The translations under genes were made by a program, and so were the position numbers. Shown piece after piece: positions 14,205 to 24,100 of a stretch of 35,869 bases of DNA. Numbering within the stretch: position 1 is the stretch's first letter; each line of letters begins with the position of its first letter. This stretch comes from Firmicutes bacterium UBA6418 (lineage in GTDB: Bacteria > Bacillota > Clostridia > Peptostreptococcales > Anaerovoracaceae): assembly GCA_002439735.1 (NCBI GenBank), contig DJPG01000016.1, positions 1 through 35,869 of the forward strand, in the 5' to 3' direction. The notes under the pieces were generated by a model, which did no database searches, was not told the DNA's origin, and worked only from the letters and a program-made list of their open reading frames with translations.

Positions 14205-16853
14205 ATGCAATATTATCTGAAGACAATTGACGAAACCTGCGAAGCCGTCGGTACAGGTGTGAAAGGCCTACAGCGTGCGGAAGCAGAAAAAAGGCTTGCG
14301 CAAAACGGAAAAAATAAATTAGCGGAAGCACCAAAGGATTCTCTGCTGAAACGCTTTTTCGGACAAATGGCAGATCCGATGATCTTGGTACTGATCGCGG
14401 CTGCGGCGGTTTCCGGCGTGACTTCGTTCTACGCAGGCGAAAGCTTTGCGGATGTTATCATTATCATGGCCGTGGTGATCATCAATGCGCTCCTCGGTAT
14501 GTACCAGGAAAGCAAAGCAGAAAAGGCCATTGAAGCATTACAGGAAATGGCGGCTGCGACGAGTCGGGTGCTGCGTGACGGCAGGATCGAGCAAGTAAAA
14601 AGCGAAGATCTGGTTGTCGGCGATGTCATTTTGCTGGAAGCCGGTGATGCAGTTCCTGCAGACGGCAGAATCATCGAATGCGCGAGCTTAAAAATTGAAG
14701 AAGCCGCGCTGACCGGTGAAAGTGTTCCGGTCACCAAGACCGCAGAAACGCTTTCGCTGAATGGCGCAAAGGATGTACCTCTGGGTGACCGAAAAAATAT
14801 GGTTTATATGGGCAGCACGGTTGTATACGGCAGAGGTGCTGCTGTGATCTGCGCTACCGGAATGGACACCGAAATGGGCAAGATTGCAGATGCGCTGTCG
14901 CAGGCAAAAGACGGCAAAACTCCGTTGCAGCTCAAGCTGACACAGTTGAGTAAGATCCTTACCATCCTTGTCCTGGTTATTTGTGCCGTGATTTTTGCGG
15001 TCAGTCTGTTACGTGCGGACACGATAAACGGAAAGGTAATCCTGGATACCTTTATGATTGCGGTTAGTTTGGCAGTCGCTGCAATTCCGGAAGGTCTTGC
15101 GGCAGTCGTCACGATTGTGCTTTCCATCGGCGTGACCAACATGAGCAAACAGAACGCGATCATCCGCAAACTGACAGCGGTCGAAACGCTTGGTTGCGCG
15201 CAGATCATCTGTTCTGACAAGACCGGCACCTTGACCCAGAATAAAATGACGGTTGTGGAAGAGTATGGGGAAGATATCCAGTTGCTTGCGAAGGCCATGG
15301 CACTCTGCAGTGACGCGAAGATTGAAGAGGGAGCGAAAACCGCAATCGGAGAACCGACGGAATGCGCTCTGGTAAATTACGCGCAGAAGCTCGGACTGAA
15401 TAAAAAAGATATAGAACAGACTTTGCCGCGTGTCGGTGAAGTACCGTTTGACAGCAGCCGTAAAATGATGTCAACGCTTCATGAAGATCAGCATACACAG
15501 AAGATCATTCAGTATACAAAGGGAGCTCCGGATGAGGTGCTCAAAAAATGCACAAGAATCTGGAAAGACGGAAAGGCTGTGCCGATCACGGAAGAGGATC
15601 GCAAGCATATCGCGGCGGCGAACAAACGGATGGCAGACAAAGCGCTCCGCGTACTGATGGCAGCTATGAGGTTTTATGATGCAATGCCGACCGATCTGAC
15701 GCCAGAAGGAGTCGAACATGATCTCTGCTTTATCGGACTGGAAGGCATGATCGACCCGGTACGCCCGGAAGTCAAGGCAGCCATTGAAAAATGTAATCAG
15801 GCAGGCATCCGCCCAATCATGATCACCGGCGACCATATCGATACGGCGTCGGCGATTGGACGGGAACTTGGCATTCTCGACGAACAGCATCACGCAATTA
15901 CCGGCGCGATGCTCGATGAGATGGATGATGCGCAATTTGAAAAAGAAATTGAACACATCAGTGTTTACGCACGTGTGCAACCGGAACATAAAGTACGGAT
16001 TGTAAACATGTGGAAGAAAAAAGGATATGTGACGGCAATGACCGGCGATGGCGTCAATGATGCGCCGAGTATTAAATCCGCGGATATCGGTGTCGGCATG
16101 GGCATTACCGGAACCGACGTTACGAAAAATGTCGCGGATATGGTACTGGCAGACGATAACTTCGCAACGATCGTCGGAGCTGTTGCTGAGGGTCGCCGGA
16201 TTTACGACAACATTCGCAAATCCATTCAATTCCTGCTTGCATCCAATATGAGTGAGGTTCTGAGCATCTTTGCGGCAACGATGCTCGGCTTCGTGATCCT
16301 CCAACCGGTACATCTGCTGTGGATCAACCTGATTACAGACTGCTTCCCGGCACTGGCACTCGGCATGGAGCGTCCGGAAGAAGACATCATGCGCAGAAAG
16401 CCAAGAAAGACAAGCGACGGTATTTTTGCCGGAGGTCTTGGCGTTGATATGCTCTACCAAGGCGCAATTTTGGCTGCGCTTACGCTGACTGCGTACTTTA
16501 TCGGCCATTATATCGAAGCCGGTGTATGGGAGATTACGACCAGCCCGGACGGAACGACGATGGCATTTTTGACGCTGTCTATGGCGGAGATTTTCCACAG
16601 CTTTAATATGCGCTCTCAGCGTGATAGCCTGCTGCACATGAAGTACATGAACCCGGCGCTGATCTGGTCGTCGCTCGCCAGTCTGGCAGCGACGACGCTG
16701 GTCATCTACGTGCCGTTCCTCTCCGATGCCTTCGAGTTTGAACATATCAGCTTCACCGAATACGCGATCGCACTGGGTTTGGCATTCCTGATCATTCCAA
16801 TCGTGGAAATTGTAAAACTTTTCCAGCGCAAGGTAATATCCGGACAGAACTAA
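14205..16853 (+). CDS. P-type cation-transporting ATPase (Ca2+/Mn2+ type, P2A-like)
   Basis: 882 residues from the ATG at 14205 (GGAAAGGA upstream); the frame is open back to 14157 but those bases belong to the leader RNA. In order: N-terminal cation ATPase domain, a membrane pair, actuator loop with LTGES, TM4 with PEGLA (PE at about 295-296), the phosphorylated Asp338 in DKTGTLT, the nucleotide domain with KGAPDEVLKKC, the hinge TGDGVNDAPS (about 613-622) and the C-terminal six-helix domain. This is a SERCA/PMR1-like pump. The Mn riboswitch ahead of it argues for Mn2+ export rather than Ca2+, as for related pumps in lactic acid bacteria. Confidence 0.93.
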   Translation: MQYYLKTIDETCEAVGTGVKGLQRAEAEKRLAQNGKNKLAEAPKDSLLKRFFGQMADPMILVLIAAAAVSGVTSFYAGESFADVIIIMAVVIINALLGMYQESKAEKAIEALQEMAAATSRVLRDGRIEQVKSEDLVVGDVILLEAGDAVPADGRIIECASLKIEEAALTGESVPVTKTAETLSLNGAKDVPLGDRKNMVYMGSTVVYGRGAAVICATGMDTEMGKIADALSQAKDGKTPLQLKLTQLSKILTILVLVICAVIFAVSLLRADTINGKVILDTFMIAVSLAVAAIPEGLAAVVTIVLSIGVTNMSKQNAIIRKLTAVETLGCAQIICSDKTGTLTQNKMTVVEEYGEDIQLLAKAMALCSDAKIEEGAKTAIGEPTECALVNYAQKLGLNKKDIEQTLPRVGEVPFDSSRKMMSTLHEDQHTQKIIQYTKGAPDEVLKKCTRIWKDGKAVPITEEDRKHIAAANKRMADKALRVLMAAMRFYDAMPTDLTPEGVEHDLCFIGLEGMIDPVRPEVKAAIEKCNQAGIRPIMITGDHIDTASAIGRELGILDEQHHAITGAMLDEMDDAQFEKEIEHISVYARVQPEHKVRIVNMWKKKGYVTAMTGDGVNDAPSIKSADIGVGMGITGTDVTKNVADMVLADDNFATIVGAVAEGRRIYDNIRKSIQFLLASNMSEVLSIFAATMLGFVILQPVHLLWINLITDCFPALALGMERPEEDIMRRKPRKTSDGIFAGGLGVDMLYQGAILAALTLTAYFIGHYIEAGVWEITTSPDGTTMAFLTLSMAEIFHSFNMRSQRDSLLHMKYMNPALIWSSLASLAATTLVIYVPFLSDAFEFEHISFTEYAIALGLAFLIIPIVEIVKLFQRKVISGQN

Positions 16854-16906
16854 AAACGGTGTCTCCGCGGTGTAAGCAACTACAGATTCAACACGAACAA
16901 CCTACT

Positions 16907-16962
16907 ATCCCGCCTCCGGCGGATCGGGCAAAAGCCCGACCTGCCGGAAAGCGGGATTTTTT
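16907..16962 (+). terminator. Rho-independent terminator after the P-type ATPase
   Basis: ATCCCGC (16907-16913) pairs with GCGGGAT (16951-16957). Nested pairings are CCGGC with GCCGG and CGGGC with GCCCG around an AAAA loop, and the structure ends in TTTTTT (16957-16962). Confidence 0.85.
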
Positions 16963-16990
16963 ATGCCGTAAAATGAAAAGGAGGACTTCA

Positions 16991-18022
16991 ATGAGAAAAA
17001 AGACCGCAGCGCTTGTACTTTGCGTCCTGCTTCTTCTGTCCTGTGAGACCGCAGCGGCAGAAGAAGCATGGACGATCCGAGCACCTGCCGTACGGGCGTC
17101 TCCGCCGGTATCCGTGCGGGCTGCGTCCTATTCCTATGATAAGATCCGGCTGACTTGGGGGCGCGCAGAACAAGCCGAAGCTTATGCTATTTATCGGGCA
17201 GCTTCCGCAAAAGGGAAATATAAAAGGATTCACACGGCCGCGGCTTCCCGGACCGCTTATATCGACCGGGGGCTGAAGACCGGAAAGACCTATTACTATA
17301 AGATCCGCTCGGTGCAGAAAAATGGTAAAAAAACAGGTGCTGTCCGATTTTCTAAAATCGTAAAGGCGACTCCGCGTCCGATCCGTGTCCGCAGCCTTGC
17401 GGCCGAATATCAGATGGCCGGAGCTTTTCTTTTGACTTGGAAGCCGGTGCGCGGCGCAGACGGTTATCAGCTGCAGATCAAAACTGCGTCCGACAGCAAG
17501 TGGCAGGACACCTACCGCCTTGATGCGGAAACCGTGTCAAGACCGCGTGAAGTGTCCGGAGACTATCAGCAAAAGCGCTATCTGAAAGGGACCTCTGCGC
17601 GGTGGGATCTGTCATCCGGGGAAGCGTCTTTTCAATTTCGGGTTCGAGCCTATCATAAGGAAAACGGCAAAAAGATCTTCGGGGCCTATTCCGCGCCGCT
17701 GCGGATGGAACCGGTCTGGGATTCCGCGGAGGAACTGCGCAGCTTTGTGCAGGCCTGGGTCAGCGAAACGTACCCCGGCTATCTCCCGGAAACTTCGGTA
17801 GCCTTGACGCCCGAAACTGCAAACTGGGGCGTCGAATGGGGAAACTGCCAGACGATCAGCCGCTATGCTTCCCGCGAAAAAGTCTTGCGGGAATTCTGTG
17901 CGTACAAGCTGAACAACTATTTTAAGAAAAACTATTTTGCGCAAGGGGAGGAAGCCCCACACGGCAGTTTGTATCTGCGTGATCTGGGAGACGGAACCTG
18001 GCGCGTATGGTGGCTGGACTAG
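16991..18022 (+). CDS. Secreted protein with fibronectin type III-like domains
   Basis: 343 residues from the ATG at 16991 (AAAGGAGG 6 bases upstream); longer frames run back through the terminator and are rejected. A signal peptide covers about 1-24 (MRKKTAALVLC...); the Cys in LLLLSC could be a lipoprotein site, though Leu at -2 is uncommon, and an AAA-EE site fits ordinary cleavage. Residues ~35-120 form one FN3-like domain (IRLTWGRAEQAEAYAIYRA, then YYYKIRSV), and ~125-240 a second (FLLTWKPVRGADGYQLQIKT, FQFRVRAY). The C-terminal ~90 residues are not recognised. Probably an exported or cell-surface protein; the target is unknown. Confidence 0.8.
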   Translation: MRKKTAALVLCVLLLLSCETAAAEEAWTIRAPAVRASPPVSVRAASYSYDKIRLTWGRAEQAEAYAIYRAASAKGKYKRIHTAAASRTAYIDRGLKTGKTYYYKIRSVQKNGKKTGAVRFSKIVKATPRPIRVRSLAAEYQMAGAFLLTWKPVRGADGYQLQIKTASDSKWQDTYRLDAETVSRPREVSGDYQQKRYLKGTSARWDLSSGEASFQFRVRAYHKENGKKIFGAYSAPLRMEPVWDSAEELRSFVQAWVSETYPGYLPETSVALTPETANWGVEWGNCQTISRYASREKVLREFCAYKLNNYFKKNYFAQGEEAPHGSLYLRDLGDGTWRVWWLD

Positions 18023-18116
18023 GAAGCGGAGCGGCGGCAGAACTTGCGATGGTACTTGCGGCCGCCCGCGTCCTGACCATAAAACAAAAATAAAGATGTA
18101 ACCAAAGGAGGAAAAC

Positions 18117-21100
18117 ATGAAGAAAAAGAAAAAAATCAGTGTGCTGGTGCTGATTTTCGCACTGGTCTTTACCATGATGCCGGTATCAGAGAGCACTGCG
18201 GAAGCGACGACCGGCGTGACCGGCTCGTTCGGCTTTGCCGGCGTCCTTTCCGACGTGGAGGGGCGAGCCTATCGTTTTGCGGACAGCGAAACCGGATGTA
18301 TGCAGATTTTCTTTGTCGACTATGTAAAGAATGGATTTACCATCGGCAACTGCATAGAGGTCGCGCCGCTTAGGGCCTACCGGGTAAACGGAAAGGTGGC
18401 TTACTGCATTGAGCACGGCGTTGACATCACGCCGGGTGCCAATCTGACATCCAGAACTCTGAGCCGATCTTATCTGGAAGAGATCTACACGCAGGAAAAA
18501 CTGGACTATGTTTTGGAAAACATCAGTCTCTGCCTGCTCTACGGCAGACAGGAAAGCAGTGAGATCCTGGATCTTTTGAACAGTCCGGAGAATGGCGGCC
18601 TCGGCTTCCGCGCTTCATCTTTTTACGGACAGAATGCAAAGAAGTATAACCTAGACGACTGGGAAGCGGCAACCAGACAGCTGATCCACGAGTCACAGCA
18701 GCGGTTTCGCGACGAGAATTTCAGCAAACAGCAAAACGGTCTGGAATACACCGACGGCTTGAAACGCGCCGACGGAACACGGTATCCGGGAAACGGCCGC
18801 AAGATCCGTGAGAATCACTACCTTAATCCGCTGAACGGGAAAGGAGCCAAGGACATTTACAACTACATGGCGGTTTTGATCAAGAACCATCGCAATTTCC
18901 CAACCGGGATCGGCGCGGCTTCACAAAGCCGGCCGCAGGAGATCTCGCTGCAGCAGGGAGAGGACGGGATCTGGAGATCCAAAAAATTTCTTGTCAATGC
19001 GCGCATGCTGGCAGATCTGAAGGTGGAACTTCCGAGCGGAAAAACGGCGGCTTCGGTCAAGCTGGTTTCCGGAAAGGAAAACGGCCAGGCATATTTTCAA
19101 TATGAAGTAACGGGAGCTGTAAATACGAAGACGGTCTATACGGTCAAGCGCAGCATTGCACCACGGCAGGAACAGCCGGATGACCTGCTGGTATGGGAAT
19201 GCAAAGACGGCAGAGGCGGACATCTGCAGGCGCTTGCGACCGGCGCGGCAGATCCGATCGCGCGCTATGTCCGCTTTACTGCGGCGGAAGCACCGGAACC
19301 GACGCCGGAGAATGAGCGTCCGCAGCCATTGTATTTTCCGACATTTGAGATCCCGGTCGAAAAACAGGATGCGAATCCGGGCTGGGACGGCGATCTGCAC
19401 ACCGGTATGGGAGACGCGTCACTGGCGGCATCTTACACCTTAGAACGGCAGATCGGCGACGGAGCATGGGAAACGATCGATCATCTCACATTGGACGAGT
19501 TCGGCAGCACGCGATCCTTTACCGACCAGCCATGGCAAAGCGCGGATGATCTTGCGATGACTGAGTCGGGAGAGTATGTCCATACCGTGATATCCGGAGA
19601 ACCGCCGGTCACACAGACCCATTGCACGGTGGCGCCGACCCGGACAGAATGGAACGGCACGGTGCGTTATCGTGTGACGGAAACCAGACCGGATGGAAGA
19701 TTTATCGAACCGGATACCGGAATACGAGAATATGAAGCAAGCTATTACGCGGTGACCGAGGACAGCCGTACCTGCACAGATCAGCCGCAGAACTGGTCCG
19801 AAATAAGCTATGATATCCAATTCCGTGTTACGAACGGCAGCGATACGGCAGGCAGCGGAAGCGGAAGCGGCAAAGCGGAAGAAGTGGACCAAAACCTGAT
19901 CTATGGGCTGCAGACCTTTGTAAATGACTGCTATCGCGGAAAATTTACGCTGTCGAAGTCTCTGCAGAACGAAGACGTTTTCAGTGAGGCGCAGGGCGGT
20001 ATGGCAGGCGGACAAAAAGACTCGCAAAGTTCTTACTGGAAGATCCGTTTGGAATCCGGCGGATGGGAAAATCATCCGTATCTGTCGTTTGTGCGAGAAG
20101 CAGATGAAAAATCCGGCACCGCAGTATATCGGGTCGTGCGCAGCACCGAGGGGACAGACAACGCGGCAGAAGCCATGCAGATCGGCGCAAATGGGGATCT
20201 GTACGTTTACGATATTCCGTACGGAACCTATCTGGTCGAGGAATACGCGGCAGATGACGAAAGCTACCTGAAAGAACAGTTCCGGCTGGTCATCGGCGAG
20301 CATAGCGGCGCATACACTGCGACCGAAGAAAATGATAATCGCTACGACTACAATATCCGCGACAAGATCAAAACCAACAAGGTCAAGGTGATCAAGACCG
20401 ATGCGGAAACCGGGAAACAGGTCTATGCCGCAGGTACAAAGTTTTATGTGCGTTACATGGGCAATCCGCTGAAAGCAGATCCGACCACCTCTAAAAATTA
20501 CGGAAGACTGCTCCCGAACGCGGAAAGCATCACGGCAGACGGACCGTATACGTTTGAGGCCGATGAGAACGGTGAGATCACGATCCTGTATGAACTGGAA
20601 TTTGGCACTTACCGTCTGGAAGAATGGCTCTTGCCGGAAGGCTACTTTGTCGGAGAATATCACGGCAGCGGAGTCGCGGGCAGCCACGACTACGGTACTG
20701 TCGAGGAGGGGCAGAGAAAGGCTTTGGAGGGACATTCCTATGAAGATCTCGTCGGCATTTATGATAACACCGGAACTCCGGCAGCGTATCAGGAAAAAGA
20801 CCGCTACAAGCTGAATGAGGTCTTTAACTTTTATACATTCCGGGTCGAAAAGCAGGAGACCCATGTGGACGGAAACTTTGGACAAAAAGTCGATAAGGAC
20901 GGGAAGATCACGGCCGCCGATGCGTCCTATGATCCGGACAACTATCCGTACCAAACCTACTACCAAGCCGTCGGCATGGCCAACAATCCGGTAAAAGGCA
21001 AGATCGGTATTGAAAAAAAGGGCGAGACCCTGCAGGGCTTTCGTAAAGAGGTCAAGGAGGGAAAGACCGTTTTCACGCCGGTCTACGCGGCGATCGACGG

Positions 21101-24100
21101 GCTGAAAGGCGCTGTTTACCAGATCTTTGCGGCGGTTGACATCTGGCTGCATGACGGATCGGACGGTCCTACTGTCTATGACAGTGAGACCGAAAAAGAA
21201 CTGAAGATCCCAAAGACCGCATCCACCAACGCCAACAATCTTTTGGAAAGCATACAAAGTACGCTTTCACGCTTTTTCCGCGGATCCGGGGATGTCTATG
21301 AGACCGGAGAGCTTGCGCATGTTTCCGGAGCAAAACTTTGGTATCTCAAAGACCGGGCGGCAAAAGAGGACGGACGCTATACCCGCGTCTACGTTTCGCC
21401 GGAACAGAAAGATACCGCCTATTCCTACAGCTATGAGACGACGGCCGGAGATCTGAAATTCCGCTATGATGTTGCGGTCAGAATGAACTATCAGGCCAGC
21501 GGAAAAGCGGTTACCGATGTGGAAGTGACAAAGGTTACCTCGGTACAGGACGGCTATGCCCTGACCATTCCGGTGACGCTTCCGAGCGGATCCGTGGGCG
21601 AAACGCAGCTCGACCCGCTGCAGAACTTTCTGGCAAAGGACGATCCGCTGGACACCAGCCCTGCTTCCGCTCTTTCCGTCTCCGAAAAGAGCTATACTTA
21701 CGAACGAAACGGCAGAGAAGATGTGGACCTTGAGGGTAATCCGATCGATCTTTCCGACATCGGCGTGCGGGCTTATGAGCGAGAAAATGCTCAAGAAGAA
21801 CTCCCTTATGCGATCCCGGACGGCTGGACACTCCTGCCGCCTGCCGGAGACGGCGACGAGAACGGAGCCTATGTTCTGATCACAAAAACAGAGGGAGGTG
21901 CGGCAGCCTATCAGATCTTATTGGACAACGGCATTTGGCAGCCCTGCGACGCATCCGGAAACTTCTGCAAGATGACGGTACAGCAATACAAGGCAAGATA
22001 TGAACAGCAAGCCGGAGATCCTGACGGCTTCACCTTCTCATGGGACGGCTTTGCGGTATCCTCCGCCGCTTCGGCAGAAGATAGGAACGCTGTAACGACC
22101 GTGACCAAACAGGACGCTACGATCCTGCCGCTGGTGGAAGTGGGAGCCGGCTATACCTATCAAGAGGACGGTGAAACGATGACGTTTACCGGCCGGGAGC
22201 CGTCTTCCCCGATCTATTTTTTATCGCAGGACGGCATCCGGACCGAAATGTTTTATTCCGGCGGCAGCATGAAGACCATCCTGACCTTGCCGCAGTCTGC
22301 CGTCGATAAGGACTACAGCGACGTTGTACCGACTTTGAATTTCCGGGAAGACGGGCGTGACAATCTCATCGACTGGTATTCCGCACTGACTCCGGATCAG
22401 CCGGAAAACGGCGGCTCTCCGATCCCGGGCGTCAGCTGGAAAGCAAGCCGGATCGAGTCCGCAAAGACCGGGGAGCAGGAAAGCTACCGGATCGAGATCG
22501 TGTCTGACCAAAATGCGGATGACCCAATGGAGATCACCTTCGCGGACGGCTATACGATGACCCTGTTCGCGGATACTGCAGAATCCGGAAACGGCGTCGG
22601 CGTGATCGTGCTGGACAATGTGTATAAGACAAATCGCGCCAGCCTCGGACAGCTGGTTGATACGATCACTACCGACGAGGAAGGAAAGGCAGTGTCAAAG
22701 CTGCTTCCGCTCGGCCGCTACATCGTCCGCGAAAGCAAGGCGCCAAACGGCTATGTGACCAATGAAACCACGTATGAAGCAGAACTGAAATACAAGGATC
22801 AGTTTACCCCGCTGATCTGGAAAACGCTGAACCTGAAAAACGAGTTCTTTACCGTTGAGCTGGAACTGGCAAAAGTCTTTGAGACCGCTTTCGAATCCGG
22901 GATCTATCAGCCGTCTGCCGGCGCGGTCTTCGGACTGTACAATGCGGAAGTCCTGACCGGAAACTGCGCAGAGGATCAAACCGAAGCGCTGATCGGAAGG
23001 CTCGAAGCGAATACCTTGCTCGATATCATCAAGGTCGATGAAAACGGCAAGGCGAAAGCAAACATCAAACTTCCGTACGGAACCTACTATCTGCGGGAGC
23101 TTTCCGCAAAGAGCGGCTATCTTTTAAATGATATGCCGTTTTATTTTGTCATCCGAGAGGAAACAGAAGATGCTTCGCAGCCATGTCGGTTCGGTTATGG
23201 GGAAGACGGAAGCATCCTTGCCGAGGACGGCATCGCGGCGCAAGTCGTGATGCAGAGCGCAGGCTGCGCTAAGATCATCGTTGAAACACAGATCCGTTAT
23301 CCGATGCCGACAATTGAGATCAATGCCGCGACGTATGCGTTGACCGAAGATCGGACAGAGAGCGGACGAAAAATCATAGCCGGAAAAGAAATTTCCAGAG
23401 CGGAGATCACGGTAAAAGACGGTGAAACCTGCCACGTCACACTGCCGAACGGCAAAAAACTGGACATTACAGTGACGGGGAATACCTATCGCTATACCTA
23501 TGACGGTGTCGAAGCGCAGTTTATACCTGAGGTCAGCTATACCGGCTGGAGCGGCAAATATACCAGTACCTTTTCGGCGCCGAAAGGGGAAGATTTGACG
23601 ACGAAAACTCAGACTGTGGTTGTCAGCGAGGCCGGTGCAGACGCAGATCGAGCAGTCGCGGTCCTTACCCATACGCCGGTGACAAAGGAAACGGTCCTTT
23701 CTCCGACTGAGGTAAAAACAATCGGCGTTTTGGACGAAACGGGATGCCAGACCTATCGGCACACGGCAGTCGTTCGTTATCAGAAAACAGACGGGACAGC
23801 GGCAATGCCGGAAGAGATCACACTGGCCGCCGGAGATATGACAACATTCCGCGCACCGTCCGGAGCAGACGTGACCTTGATGCTGGACGCAAACGGAAGT
23901 CTCAAAACGCTCATCAGCAGCACAAGCTGCGGCATGCTGCAGGAGAATGAAACCGTGAAAGCAGCATTAGATGGAGAGGATCGGACAGCAGATGTTGCCT
24001 TTGTAAAATCCACGACGCTCGCGCGTCAGGATCACAGCGCCAAGACGCTGCAGATCAAGATCCATACGCTGGACGGTCTCCATGCCGCTGCGATTCAAAA

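Noticed and set aside
15471..16745. 424-codon open frame on the minus strand
   Set aside because: It lies wholly opposite the P-type ATPase gene, has no ribosome site or recognisable domain, and reflects codon bias of the real gene.
19440..21257. 605-codon open frame on the minus strand
   Set aside because: It is opposite the adhesin gene; the plus frame has clear Cna-B domains, and the minus product shows no family features.
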